Assembly: GCF_016860525.1 (NCBI RefSeq)
Contig: NZ_BNEA01000001.1
Span: 1,505,501 to 1,569,500, forward strand
Length of the DNA: 64,000 bases
From: Streptomyces rubradiris
GTDB taxonomy: Bacteria > Actinomycetota > Actinomycetes > Streptomycetales > Streptomycetaceae
Direction: 5' to 3'
Shown here: positions 42,241-50,460 of the stretch, one piece after another
Position numbering within the stretch: position 1 is the stretch's first letter
Layout: every line of letters starts with the position of its first letter
Notes under the pieces: model-generated
Database searches by the model: none
Told to the model about the DNA's origin: nothing
What the model saw: the letters and a program-made list of their open reading frames with translations, nothing else
Position numbers and translations under genes: made by a program

Positions 42241-43004
42241 CCACGGGTACGTACACCCCGAAGCCCGGAGCGGCCCCGCTCCCCCGCATGATCGCGGCGC
42301 AGGCGGCGCTGGAGACGAAGATGCTGCTGCGCAACGGCGAGCAGCTGCTGCTGACGGTCGTGATCCCGACCCTGCTGCTGACGCTCTTCAGCTCCGTCGA
42401 CATCGTGGACACCGGCGAGGGCGAGGCGGTCGACTTCCTCGCCCCCGGCGTGCTGGCGCTGGCCGTGATGTCGACGGCGTTCACCGGGCAGGCCATCGCC
42501 ACGGGCTTCGAGCGCCGCTACGGCGTGCTCAAGCGGCTCGCCTCCTCGCCGCTGCCGCGCTGGGGCCTGATGACCGCGAAGACGGCGTCCGTGCTGGTCA
42601 CGGAGGTCCTCCAGGTGGTCCTGCTGACGGTGATCGCCTTCGCGCTGGGCTGGTCCCCGCACGGCAACCCGGCCGCCGTCGTGGCCCTGCTCGTCGTCGG
42701 CACCGCCGCCTTCTCCGGGCTCGGCCTGCTGATGGCGGGCACCCTGAAGGCGGAGGCGACACTGGCCGCCGCCAACCTGGTCTTCCTGCTGCTGCTGGTG
42801 GGCGGCGGGGTGATCGTGCCGCTGGAGAAGTTCGGCTCGGCGGGAGAGCGGATCCTGGGCCTGCTGCCCATCTCCGCCCTCTCCGACGGCCTGCGGGACG
42901 TGCTCCAGCACGGCGCCGGCATGCCCTGGGGCGACCTGGGCGTCCTCGCCGCCTGGGCGGTCGCCGGCCTGGCCGCGGCCGGACGCTTCTTCCGCTGGGA
43001 GTGA
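42237..43004 (+). CDS. ABC-2 type transporter permease
   Basis: A 255-aa protein from GTG 42237 (GTGA overlap) with six membrane segments; LLLTVVIPTLLLTLF is the first, and VLAVMSTAFTGQAIATGFERRYGVLKRLASSPLPR near 80 is the ABC-2 signature. The end, LLPISALSDGLRDVLQHG, is typical of DrrB-like permeases. With the ATPase it forms an exporter next to ctaA; the cargo is unknown. Confidence 0.92.
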   Translation: MTTGTYTPKPGAAPLPRMIAAQAALETKMLLRNGEQLLLTVVIPTLLLTLFSSVDIVDTGEGEAVDFLAPGVLALAVMSTAFTGQAIATGFERRYGVLKRLASSPLPRWGLMTAKTASVLVTEVLQVVLLTVIAFALGWSPHGNPAAVVALLVVGTAAFSGLGLLMAGTLKAEATLAAANLVFLLLLVGGGVIVPLEKFGSAGERILGLLPISALSDGLRDVLQHGAGMPWGDLGVLAAWAVAGLAAAGRFFRWE

Positions 43005-43124
43005 CCCTCCCCATGAGGCACGCCCCCGGTCGGCGAGTGACCCTCCCCGCGAGCAGGACCCCTACCGGCGAGCGGCCCTGGCCGTGAGCGGGAACACCCC
43101 CGCCGGAGCGACCCTCGTGAACGC
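42999..43124. repeat. Degenerate 36-bp tandem repeat after the permease gene
   Basis: Three units of 35-36 bp plus a partial one start GAGTGACCCTCCCC (42999), GAGTGACCCTCCCC (43035), GAGCGGCCCTGGCC (43070) and GAGCGACCCTCG (43106). The first contains the permease's own stop codon TGA (43002-43004). The array fills most of the gap to ctaA and shows no coding potential. Confidence 0.72.
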
Positions 43125-43145
43125 GTGCACAAGCGGCGGCCTACG

Positions 43146-44156
43146 ATGGTGCGCGTGCCTAAGCTGAACCGCGCCGACGCCGAAGCCGCCCTGCGCAATC
43201 CGCTCGCCTTCATCGCCGACCGCTGGACCCCGGACCCCCGGACCGTCCGGCGGGCGGCCCTCGCCGCGCTCGTCATGTCGGTGGTCATCGTGGTCACCGG
43301 CGGCGCCGTCCGCCTGACCGGCTCGGGCCTCGGCTGCCCGACCTGGCCCACGTGCACCGACGACTCGCTGACCACCACCCGGGCCATGGGCTTCCACGGG
43401 ATCATCGAGTTCGGCAACCGCATGCTGACGTACGTGCTGTGCGCCGCCGTCGGCTGGGCGATCATCGCCGCGCGCTCCGAGAAGCCGTGGCGGCGCGGCC
43501 TGACCCGGCTGGGCTGGGCGCAGTTCTGGGTCGTCATGGGCAACGCCGTGCTCGGTGGCATCGTCGTCCTGGTCGGCCTGAACCCGTACACGGTCGCCGC
43601 GCACTTCCTGCTCTCCACGGCCCTGATCGCCATCGCGACGGTCATGTGGCAGCGCACCCGGGAGGGCGACGAGGCCCCGCGCCCGCTGGTCGGCAAGGCG
43701 GTGGCGCAGCTGGTGTGGTTCCTGGTGGCCGCGTCCGCGCTGCTCATCGCCGTCGGCACGGTGGTGACCGGGGCCGGGCCGCACGCCGGCGACTCCAGCG
43801 AGGTCGAGCGCATCCCCATCGACTGGGAGACCGTCTCCAAGCTGCACGCGGTGCTCGCCTGGATCGTGGTCACGCTGACGTTCGCGCTGTGGTTCGTGCT
43901 GAAGGCGGTCGACGCGCCGAAGGGGCCGCTGGCGCGCACCCGGGAGCTGTTCGTCATCCTGCTGTGCCAGGGAGCCATCGGCTACGTCCAGTACTTCACC
44001 CACCTCCCGGAGGTCCTGGTGGCCGCCCACATGCTCGGCTCCACGGTGATGTGGATCTGGGTGCTGCGGGTACTGCTGGCGCTGCGCGAACGCCCCGAGG
44101 CCCCACGGGACCTGCCGGTGGCCCCGGCCGAGGTGACGGTCGGCTCACGCGCCTGA
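43146..44156 (+). CDS. ctaA: Heme A synthase CtaA
   Basis: A 336-aa protein from ATG 43146, with eight predicted membrane segments. Heme-ligand histidines occur in MGFHGIIEFGNRML, TVAAHFLLSTAL, VSKLHAVLAWIV and VAAHMLGSTVMW; the CPTWPTC pair near 70 is the loop disulfide of Gram-positive CtaA. It converts heme O to heme A for cytochrome oxidase, after CtaB. TACGAT at 43142-43147 sits 7 bases before an in-frame GTG at 43155, so the true start may be that GTG on a leaderless transcript. Confidence 0.94.
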   Translation: MVRVPKLNRADAEAALRNPLAFIADRWTPDPRTVRRAALAALVMSVVIVVTGGAVRLTGSGLGCPTWPTCTDDSLTTTRAMGFHGIIEFGNRMLTYVLCAAVGWAIIAARSEKPWRRGLTRLGWAQFWVVMGNAVLGGIVVLVGLNPYTVAAHFLLSTALIAIATVMWQRTREGDEAPRPLVGKAVAQLVWFLVAASALLIAVGTVVTGAGPHAGDSSEVERIPIDWETVSKLHAVLAWIVVTLTFALWFVLKAVDAPKGPLARTRELFVILLCQGAIGYVQYFTHLPEVLVAAHMLGSTVMWIWVLRVLLALRERPEAPRDLPVAPAEVTVGSRA

Positions 44157-44157
44157 G

Positions 44158-44907
44158 TCATCCGGCGTCCGCGCCCCGGACGAGGGCGTCGATCGCCGGC
44201 CCAAGGAAAGCCCGGGTCGCCGCGGCCCGCCGGGCGATCCGGTCCGGGCCGGCCGGGGCGGGGACGGGGTCCTCGTACCGGCGGCGGGCGATGTCCGCGA
44301 CCACCTCGGCGGGCGCGCCGAGGGCCGGGAGCTCGGCCAGGGCCTCCCGTTTGGAGATCAGCCGGCCGTCGCGCAGGGTCACGGTGGCCCGGGCGAAGGT
44401 CAGCAGCCCCAGGTCCACCCAGACGTCCTGCCGCCACAGCCGGGCCCGGTCCACCGCGGGCCGCCAGAAGTCGCGCTGATCCCGTACGACGAAGTCGCGC
44501 AGTTGCCCCTCCGGCACCGGCGGCAGCAGCCCGCCCGGCGGTTCCCCGTACAGCACCCGGCCGAACTCGTGCAGCTCGCACCGGGTGACAGGAGTGACCG
44601 GGCGGCGCAGCGGCCGGCCGTGCGCCCAGGTGAAGTGCGGCCGGTCCGGGTCGTCCAGGGTGGCCGGGGTGAGGTAGGAGCAGTGGAGCTTCGCCGCGAG
44701 GGGCCGCCGGCGCAGCCTGGTGTGCAGGGCGGTGATCCGTAAGGCGTGTGCCGGGCCGAGGGGGCCGGGCAGTACGGCGATGAGGTCCAGGTCGCTGCGC
44801 CCCTCCTGGTAGTCGCCGCCGGCCAGGGAGCCATGCGCCCAGACGGCGCGGGGCCGCAACGGCAGCAGGGCGTCCAGGAACCCGTCGAGCAGGGAAGCGG
44901 TCGTCAT
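44158..44907 (-). CDS. Nucleotidyltransferase-domain protein
   Basis: A 249-aa protein from ATG 44907, convergent with ctaA with a single base between stop codons. The N-terminal AVWAHGSLAGGDYQEGRSDLDLIAV (residues about 24-48) is the GS-x9-DxD nucleotidyltransferase motif, with both catalytic acids. A helical C-terminal half resembles aminoglycoside nucleotidyltransferases such as the AadA/ANT(4)-like group. It might modify a drug or another small molecule; the substrate is not known. The frame is open far upstream only because a GC-rich repeat lies there. Confidence 0.8.
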   Translation of the reverse strand: MTTASLLDGFLDALLPLRPRAVWAHGSLAGGDYQEGRSDLDLIAVLPGPLGPAHALRITALHTRLRRRPLAAKLHCSYLTPATLDDPDRPHFTWAHGRPLRRPVTPVTRCELHEFGRVLYGEPPGGLLPPVPEGQLRDFVVRDQRDFWRPAVDRARLWRQDVWVDLGLLTFARATVTLRDGRLISKREALAELPALGAPAEVVADIARRRYEDPVPAPAGPDRIARRAAATRAFLGPAIDALVRGADAG

Positions 44908-44935
44908 CCGCCCAGTCTCGGCGTCCCACCGGAGC

Positions 44936-45260
44936 GTGTACATCCGGCGCGCTTGGCCCGCCGAGACCGACCGGGCCACCCGCCGGAGCCTCTGCCTCCG
45001 GCCCGCACGCCACCCACCACACCCGGCCGGGGCCACCCACCGAAGGGCTCCACACCGGCCCGCGCGCCGCCCACGGCGACCGGCCGGGGCCACCCACCGA
45101 AGGGCTCCACACCCGGTCGGCCGGGCCACCCGCCAGAGCCGGTACATCCGGCGCGCCCTACCCGCCGCGATCATCCGGGCCACCCACCGAAGCCTCTGCA
45201 CCGGGCTCGCGCGCCACCCACCGCGGCCAGCCGGGGCCACCCGCCGGGCGGCCTCCGGAG
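44936..45260. repeat. GC-rich tandem repeat array (about 57-bp unit)
   Basis: Units anchored on GGCCACCCACCGAAG (with GGCCACCCGCCGGAG variants) recur at about 44973, 45030, 45088, 45125, 45180 and 45235, mixed with CATCCGGCGCGC blocks. Steps are near 57 bp or parts of it. The array lies upstream of the nucleotidyltransferase gene. The wider gap 44908-45400 has no supportable gene; open frames there are by-products of the repeats. Confidence 0.7.
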
Positions 45261-45362
45261 GCGGACGGGCGCCGGCGACGTGCGGCTCGGGCAGGCGCCG
45301 GGCGCCGCTGGAGAACTCGGGCAGGCGGGCACTGCCGGAAAAGGTCTCGTGCCGAACAAGCG

Positions 45363-45387
45363 CGCCCCGCGGCGGAGCCGCGGGGCG
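45363..45387 (-). terminator. Terminator of the small conserved gene
   Basis: CGCCCCGCGGC and GCCGCGGGGCG form a perfect 11-bp stem with loop GGA, 13 bases past the stop of the gene ending at 45401 on the minus strand. Confidence 0.78.
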
Positions 45388-45400
45388 TCGGGGTGGTGGT

Positions 45401-45721
45401 TCAGCCGCCGATCTGGATGCCGGCCATCCGCTTCCACTCGTACGGCCCCGTGGTCACCTTGGCCGCGAACTCGCCGTCGAAGGACTCGTGGACCGTGATG
45501 CCGGACTTGGTCACCGCCTGCTCGGCGATGGCGTACGTGGGGGCCACCAGGTCGCCCCAGGCGCCGTCCTCGCCGACGAGGACGATGCGGGCGCCGCGTT
45601 CGCCGATGTGGGCCACCTGGCCCTCCGCGCCGCCGTGCGCCTTGGCGAAGGCGCCGATCCGGTGGGCGAGCCGGGACACCGTGCGCTCGGCCCTCGCGTC
45701 AACCTGCTGCGTGTCTGCCAT
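45401..45721 (-). CDS. Conserved hypothetical protein, 106 aa
   Basis: From ATG 45721 the protein begins MADTQQVDARAERTVSRLAHRIGAF and continues with short strands (HIGERGARIVLVGEDGAWGDLVAP, ITVHESFDGEFAAKVTTGPYEWKRMAG). I do not recognise a named family; it reads as a small soluble alpha/beta protein. TAGCAT (45734-45729 on the minus strand) stands exactly 7 bases before the ATG, a leaderless-type promoter; the longer GTG start at 45739 would lie within it. It neighbours ctaB on the same strand and ends in a good terminator. Confidence 0.78.
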   Translation of the reverse strand: MADTQQVDARAERTVSRLAHRIGAFAKAHGGAEGQVAHIGERGARIVLVGEDGAWGDLVAPTYAIAEQAVTKSGITVHESFDGEFAAKVTTGPYEWKRMAGIQIGG

Positions 45722-45790
45722 GCCCAGGATGCTACTCACCGGTAGATCGACTGGCGAGGGCAGGGCGCTGTGACGTACGCCCGGTGCGGC

Positions 45791-46795
45791 TCAGCGCAGG
45801 AACGGGTCCACCGCGACCGCCACGAACAGCAGCGACACGTAGGTGATCGACCAGTGGAAGAGCCGCATCTCCTTCAGCTTCGTGCCCGTCGCCTCGGCCT
45901 TGGCCCGGTTCTGCAGCGCGTGCGCCTCCCACAGCCACCAGCCGCCCGCCGCGAGGGCGACGGCCGTGTAGAACCAGCCGGTGTAGCCGAGGGGGGTCAG
46001 CAGCAGGGAGACGACGACCATCACCCAGCTGTAGATGACGATCTGCTTGGCGACCACCTTGTTGGAGGCGATGACCGGCAGCATCGGCACGCCCACGCGC
46101 GCGTAGTCCTCCTTGACCTTCATGGACAGCGGCCAGTAGTGCGGCGGCGTCCAGAAGAACATGACGAGGAAGAGGATGACCGGCGCCCAGGACAGCGAGT
46201 TCGTCACGGACGACCAGCCGATGAGCACCGGCATGCAGCCCGCGATGCCGCCCCACACGATGTTCTGCGACGTGCGCCGCTTGAGGATCATCGTGTAGAC
46301 GACGACGTAGAAGAGGAGCGCCCCGAGTGACAGCCAGGCGCTCAGCCAGTTGACGGTGAACCCGAACAGCAGCGTCGAGACGACCGCCAGGCTGATGCCG
46401 AACGCCATGCACTCGCGCGGACTGACCATCCCGGTCACCAGCGGGCGCTGGGAGGTGCGGTCCATCAGGGCGTCGATGTCCCGGTCGATGTACATGTTGA
46501 GCGCGTTGGCGCCGCCCGCCGACAGATAGCCGCCGAGGCAGGTGAGCAGGACCAGCTTCAGGTCCGGCACACCCTGCTGCGCCAGGAACATCACCGGAAC
46601 GGTGGTGATGAGCAGCAGCTCGATGATCCGTGGCTTGGTCAGCGCCACGAACGCCTTGACACGGGCCCCCAACGGCCGGTGAACCGGGCCCTGGCTCGCA
46701 CCACCGAGCACACCCTCCCCCAGGGCCTTGAGGGCCTGGGAGGGACCCCCAGGACGGGATTCGACGGCCGTCACGCACACCCCTGACAGAGACAT
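45791..46795 (-). CDS. ctaB: Protoheme IX farnesyltransferase (heme O synthase)
   Basis: A 334-aa protein from ATG 46795, chosen for AGGAGG 9 bases upstream; GTG 46780 is the alternative. Nine predicted membrane segments carry the UbiA-type prenyltransferase motifs [24 protein letters not shown] (NxxxDxxxD) near 107-130 and [15 protein letters not shown] near 233. It adds farnesyl to heme B, the step before CtaA. Residues about 18-32 ([15 protein letters not shown]) come from a palindromic element and precede the conserved core that begins [18 protein letters not shown]. Confidence 0.95.
   Translation of the reverse strand: MSLSGVCVTAVESRPGGPSQALKALGEGVLGGASQGPVHRPLGARVKAFVALTKPRIIELLLITTVPVMFLAQQGVPDLKLVLLTCLGGYLSAGGANALNMYIDRDIDALMDRTSQRPLVTGMVSPRECMAFGISLAVVSTLLFGFTVNWLSAWLSLGALLFYVVVYTMILKRRTSQNIVWGGIAGCMPVLIGWSSVTNSLSWAPVILFLVMFFWTPPHYWPLSMKVKEDYARVGVPMLPVIASNKVVAKQIVIYSWVMVVVSLLLTPLGYTGWFYTAVALAAGGWWLWEAHALQNRAKAEATGTKLKEMRLFHWSITYVSLLFVAVAVDPFLR
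46711..46753. repeat. Palindromic repeat element inside the ctaB 5' end
   Basis: On the plus strand the element runs CTCCCCCA, a hairpin GGGCCTTGAGGGCCT, then GGGAGGGACCCCCAG. It shares the CTCCCCCA...GGGxGGxCCCCCA outline with the sufD element and is likewise in frame in a variable N-terminal region. To my recollection homologues read straight from the ESRP segment to GVLG without this insert. Confidence 0.65.
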
Positions 46796-46950
46796 CCCAG
46801 CGAGCCTCCTGCCGGACACTCCGGGTTACGGCTCGCGCGTACCACGCCACTTTAGACGTTGCCCATACCCCGGCCTTCGCGGGGGTGGGTTCGTGTTGGC
46901 GGGGCCCTCCGTACACACGTGCGCGACCCCGCTCGGATGCGCCGGAAAAG

Positions 46951-46971
46951 GGGTGATCCAAAGGGTGATCC
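46951..46971. repeat. Two GGGTGATCC copies 12 bp apart in the ctaB-tkt gap
   Basis: GGGTGATCC occurs at 46951-46959 and 46963-46971, separated by AAA. The 424-bp divergent gap 46796-47219 otherwise holds no gene. It must contain promoters for ctaB and tkt, but no -35/-10 pair fits well; TAGGCT at 47117-47122 is a possible -10 for tkt. Confidence 0.4.
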
Positions 46972-47219
46972 TCCGTGCGCGGGAAAGCTCTCCTGAGCGG
47001 TCAGATGAGCGGGTCCTTATTCATGTGCCGAATGCCGTTCCGCCCAGTCGGGAGGCGGATCCCGGCGACTCCCGGCAGTCTTGAAACACTCGAAAAAACG
47101 CACGTCCTCACGGGGGTAGGCTCGACAACGACCGGCGGGCGACAAGCCCCTCGGCGGCCGGTTCTGGCGTATTGCCCGACGACCGGCGACCGACATGTGG
47201 AGAGGAGCCCTGACCCAGG

Positions 47220-49307
47220 GTGAGCACCAAGCCGACCACCACAGACCTTGAGTGGACCGAGCTGGACCAGCGGGCCGTGGACACCGCCCGTGTACTGGCC
47301 GCAGACGCCGTACAGAAGGTCGGCAACGGCCATCCCGGTACGGCGATGAGCCTGGCCCCCGCCGCCTACACCCTCTTCCAGAAGGTGATGCGGCACGACC
47401 CGGCCGACCCGGAGTGGGTCGGACGCGACCGCTTCGTGCTGTCCGCCGGCCACTCGTCCCTGACCCTCTACACCCAGCTCTACCTGGCCGGCTTCGGCCT
47501 GGAGCTGGACGACCTGAAGGCCTTCCGGACGTGGGGTTCGAAGACCCCGGGCCACCCGGAGTACGGACACACCAAGGGTGTGGAGACCACCACCGGCCCG
47601 CTGGGCCAGGGTGTGGCCAACGCGGTGGGCATGGCGATGGCCGCCCGCTACGAACGCGGCCTGTTCGACCCGGACGCGCCGGCCGGCGAGTCCCCCTTCG
47701 ACCACTTCGTCTACTGCATCGCCGGTGACGGCTGCCTCCAGGAGGGCATCGCCGCAGAGGCGTCCTCGCTGGCCGGCCACCAGAAGCTGGGCAACCTGGT
47801 CCTGCTGTGGGACGACAACCACATCTCGATCGAGGGCGACACCGAGACGGCCGTCTCCGAGGACACCGTCAAGCGGTACGAGGCCTACGGCTGGCACGTG
47901 CAGCGGGTCGAGGCCCAGGAGAACGGCGACCTGGACCCGGCGGCGATCCACGCCGCGATCCAGGAGGCCAAGCGGGTCACCGACCGCCCGTCCTTCATCG
48001 CGATGCGCTCGATCATCGCCTGGCCGGCCCCGAACGCGCAGAACACCGAGGCCGCGCACGGCTCGGCGCTGGGCGACGAGGAGGTCGCGGCCACCAAGCG
48101 CGTCCTCGGCTTCGACCCGGAGAAGTCGTTCGAGGTCGCCGACGAGGTCATCGCCCACACCCGCAAGGCGCTGGAGCGCGGCGCGCAGGCGAAGGCCGAG
48201 TGGGAGAAGTCCCTCCAGCAGTGGCGCGAGGCCAACCCGGAGCGGGCCGCCGAGTTCGACCGGATCGCGGCGGGCGAGCTGCCCACCGGCTGGGAGGAGA
48301 AGCTCCCGGTCTTCGAGCCCGGCAAGGCCGTGGCCACCCGTGCCGCCTCCGGCAAGGTGCTCCAGGCGCTCGGCGCGGTGATCCCCGAGCTGTGGGGCGG
48401 CTCCGCCGACCTGGCCGGCTCGAACAACACCACCATCGACAAGGACAGCTCGTTCCTGCCCGCGGGCAACCCGCTGCCGGAGGCCAACCCGTACGGCCGC
48501 ACGATCCACTTCGGCATCCGCGAGCACTCCATGGGCGCCGAGATGAACGGCATCGCCCTGCACGGCAACACCCGGATCTACGGCGGCACCTTCCTCGTCT
48601 TCTCCGACTACATGCGCAACGCCGTGCGCCTGTCGGCCCTGATGCACCTGCCGGTGACGTACGTGTGGACGCACGACTCCATCGGCCTCGGCGAGGACGG
48701 CCCCACCCACCAGCCGGTCGAGCACCTGGCCTCGCTGCGCGCCATCCCGGGCCTGAACATCGTCCGCCCGGCCGACGCCAACGAGACCGCTATCGCCTGG
48801 CGGGAGATCCTCAAGCGCTGGACCAAGGAGTTCGGCAAGGGCCAGCCGCACGGCCTCGCGCTCACCCGCCAGGGCGTGCCGACGTACGAGCCGAACGACG
48901 ACGCGGCCAAGGGCGGCTACGTCCTGTTCGAGGCCGAAGGCGGCGAGGCGCAGGTCATCCTGATCGCCACCGGTTCCGAGGTGCACGTGGCCGTCGAGGC
49001 CCGTGAGCGGCTCCAGGCCGAGGGCGTGCCCACCCGCGTGGTGTCGATGCCGTCCGTGGAGTGGTTCGAGCAGCAGGACCAGGGGTACCGGGACTCCGTG
49101 CTGCCGCCGTCCGTCAAGGCCCGTGTCGCCGTGGAGGCGGGCATCGGCCTGACCTGGCACAAGTACGTGGGGGACGCCGGCCGCATCGTTTCCCTGGAGC
49201 ACTTCGGCGCTTCCGCCGACGGCAAGCTGCTCTTCCGCGAATTCGGCTTCACCGCGGAGAACGTGGCCGCCAAGGCGCGGGAATCCCTCGCCGACGCCCA
49301 GCGCTGA
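47220..49307 (+). CDS. tkt: Transketolase
   Basis: A 695-aa thiamine-diphosphate enzyme from GTG 47220, with GGAGAGGAG about 14 bases upstream. Diagnostic parts include AVQKVGNGHPGTAMSLAPAAY near the N-terminus, the ThDP/Mg loop AGDGCLQEGIAAEASSLAG near 168 and the second-domain FGIREHSMGAEMNGIALHG near 430. It moves two-carbon units in the non-oxidative pentose phosphate pathway. It is the first gene of tkt-tal-zwf-opcA-pgl. Confidence 0.97.
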   Translation: MSTKPTTTDLEWTELDQRAVDTARVLAADAVQKVGNGHPGTAMSLAPAAYTLFQKVMRHDPADPEWVGRDRFVLSAGHSSLTLYTQLYLAGFGLELDDLKAFRTWGSKTPGHPEYGHTKGVETTTGPLGQGVANAVGMAMAARYERGLFDPDAPAGESPFDHFVYCIAGDGCLQEGIAAEASSLAGHQKLGNLVLLWDDNHISIEGDTETAVSEDTVKRYEAYGWHVQRVEAQENGDLDPAAIHAAIQEAKRVTDRPSFIAMRSIIAWPAPNAQNTEAAHGSALGDEEVAATKRVLGFDPEKSFEVADEVIAHTRKALERGAQAKAEWEKSLQQWREANPERAAEFDRIAAGELPTGWEEKLPVFEPGKAVATRAASGKVLQALGAVIPELWGGSADLAGSNNTTIDKDSSFLPAGNPLPEANPYGRTIHFGIREHSMGAEMNGIALHGNTRIYGGTFLVFSDYMRNAVRLSALMHLPVTYVWTHDSIGLGEDGPTHQPVEHLASLRAIPGLNIVRPADANETAIAWREILKRWTKEFGKGQPHGLALTRQGVPTYEPNDDAAKGGYVLFEAEGGEAQVILIATGSEVHVAVEARERLQAEGVPTRVVSMPSVEWFEQQDQGYRDSVLPPSVKARVAVEAGIGLTWHKYVGDAGRIVSLEHFGASADGKLLFREFGFTAENVAAKARESLADAQR

Positions 49308-49340
49308 CGCCCATATACGACACGTAGGAGATGTAATTCC

Positions 49341-50459
49341 ATGACAGACGCACTCAAGCGCCTCTCCGAAGAAGGCGTCGCGATCTGGCTGGACGACCTG
49401 TCGCGCAAGCGGATCACGTCCGGCAACCTCGCCGAGCTGATCGACCAGCAGCACGTCGTGGGCGTCACCACCAACCCGACGATCTTCCAGAAGGCGATCT
49501 CCCAGGGCGACGGCTACGACCGGCAGCTGTCGGACCTCGCCGCCCGCAAGGTCACCGTCGAAGAGGCCATCCGCATGATCACGACGGCGGACGTCCGTGA
49601 CGCCGCCGACATCCTGCGCCCGGTCTTCGACGCCACCGGCGGCCAGGACGGCCGGGTCTCCATCGAGGTCGACCCGCGCCTGGCCCACAACACCAAGGCG
49701 ACCGTCGCCGAGGCCAAGCAGCTGGCCTGGCTCGTCGACCGCCCCAACACCCTGATCAAGATCCCGGCCACCCAGGCGGGTCTGCCGGCGATCGCCGAGG
49801 TGATCGGCCTCGGCATCAGCGTCAACGTCACGCTGATCTTCTCGCTGGAGCGCTACCGGGCCGTCATGGACGCGTACCTGACCGGTCTGGAGAAGGCCAA
49901 GGAGCGGGGCCTGGACCTGTCCGAGATCCACTCCGTGGCGTCCTTCTTCGTCTCCCGTGTGGACACGGAGATCGACAAGCGCCTGGACGGCATCGGCACC
50001 GACGAGGCCAAGGCGCTGCGCGGCAAGGCCGCCCTCGCCAACGCCCGGCTTGCCTACCAGGCGTACGAGGAGGTCTTCTCCTCCGACCGCTGGACGGCGC
50101 TGGAGAAGGCGGGCGCCAACAAGCAGCGTCCGCTGTGGGCGTCGACCGGTGTGAAGGACCCGGCGTACAAGGACACCCTGTACGTGACCGAGCTGGTCGC
50201 GCCGAACACGGTCAACACCATGCCGGAGGCCACCCTGGAGGCCACCGACGACCACGGCGAGATCACCGGCGACACCATCTCCGGCACCTACGAGCAGGCG
50301 CGCGCCGACCTCGACGCGCTGGAGCGGCTCGGCATCTCGTACGACGACGTCGTGCAGGTGCTGGAGGACGAGGGCGTCGAGAAGTTCGAGGCGTCCTGGA
50401 ACGACCTGCTGAAGTCGACTCAGGCGGAGCTTGAGCGCCTTGCCCCCTCGGAGGGCTGA
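49341..50459 (+). CDS. tal: Transaldolase
   Basis: A 372-aa protein from ATG 49341 with TAGGAG upstream. It shows the actinobacterial transaldolase pattern: [15 protein letters not shown] near 40, [20 protein letters not shown] near 110, the Schiff-base Lys in [13 protein letters not shown] near 140 and [21 protein letters not shown]. It exchanges dihydroxyacetone units in the pentose phosphate pathway. It follows tkt by 33 bp. Confidence 0.97.
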   Translation: MTDALKRLSEEGVAIWLDDLSRKRITSGNLAELIDQQHVVGVTTNPTIFQKAISQGDGYDRQLSDLAARKVTVEEAIRMITTADVRDAADILRPVFDATGGQDGRVSIEVDPRLAHNTKATVAEAKQLAWLVDRPNTLIKIPATQAGLPAIAEVIGLGISVNVTLIFSLERYRAVMDAYLTGLEKAKERGLDLSEIHSVASFFVSRVDTEIDKRLDGIGTDEAKALRGKAALANARLAYQAYEEVFSSDRWTALEKAGANKQRPLWASTGVKDPAYKDTLYVTELVAPNTVNTMPEATLEATDDHGEITGDTISGTYEQARADLDALERLGISYDDVVQVLEDEGVEKFEASWNDLLKSTQAELERLAPSEG

Positions 50460-50460
50460 G

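Noticed and set aside
44158..45240. Nucleotidyltransferase with a 111-residue N-terminal extension
   Set aside because: The extension is only the translated tandem repeat, and the fold starts right at ATG 44907.
44936..45260. Possible CRISPR array
   Set aside because: Units are contiguous, variable and GC-rich, without unique spacers or cas genes; it is a degenerate tandem repeat.
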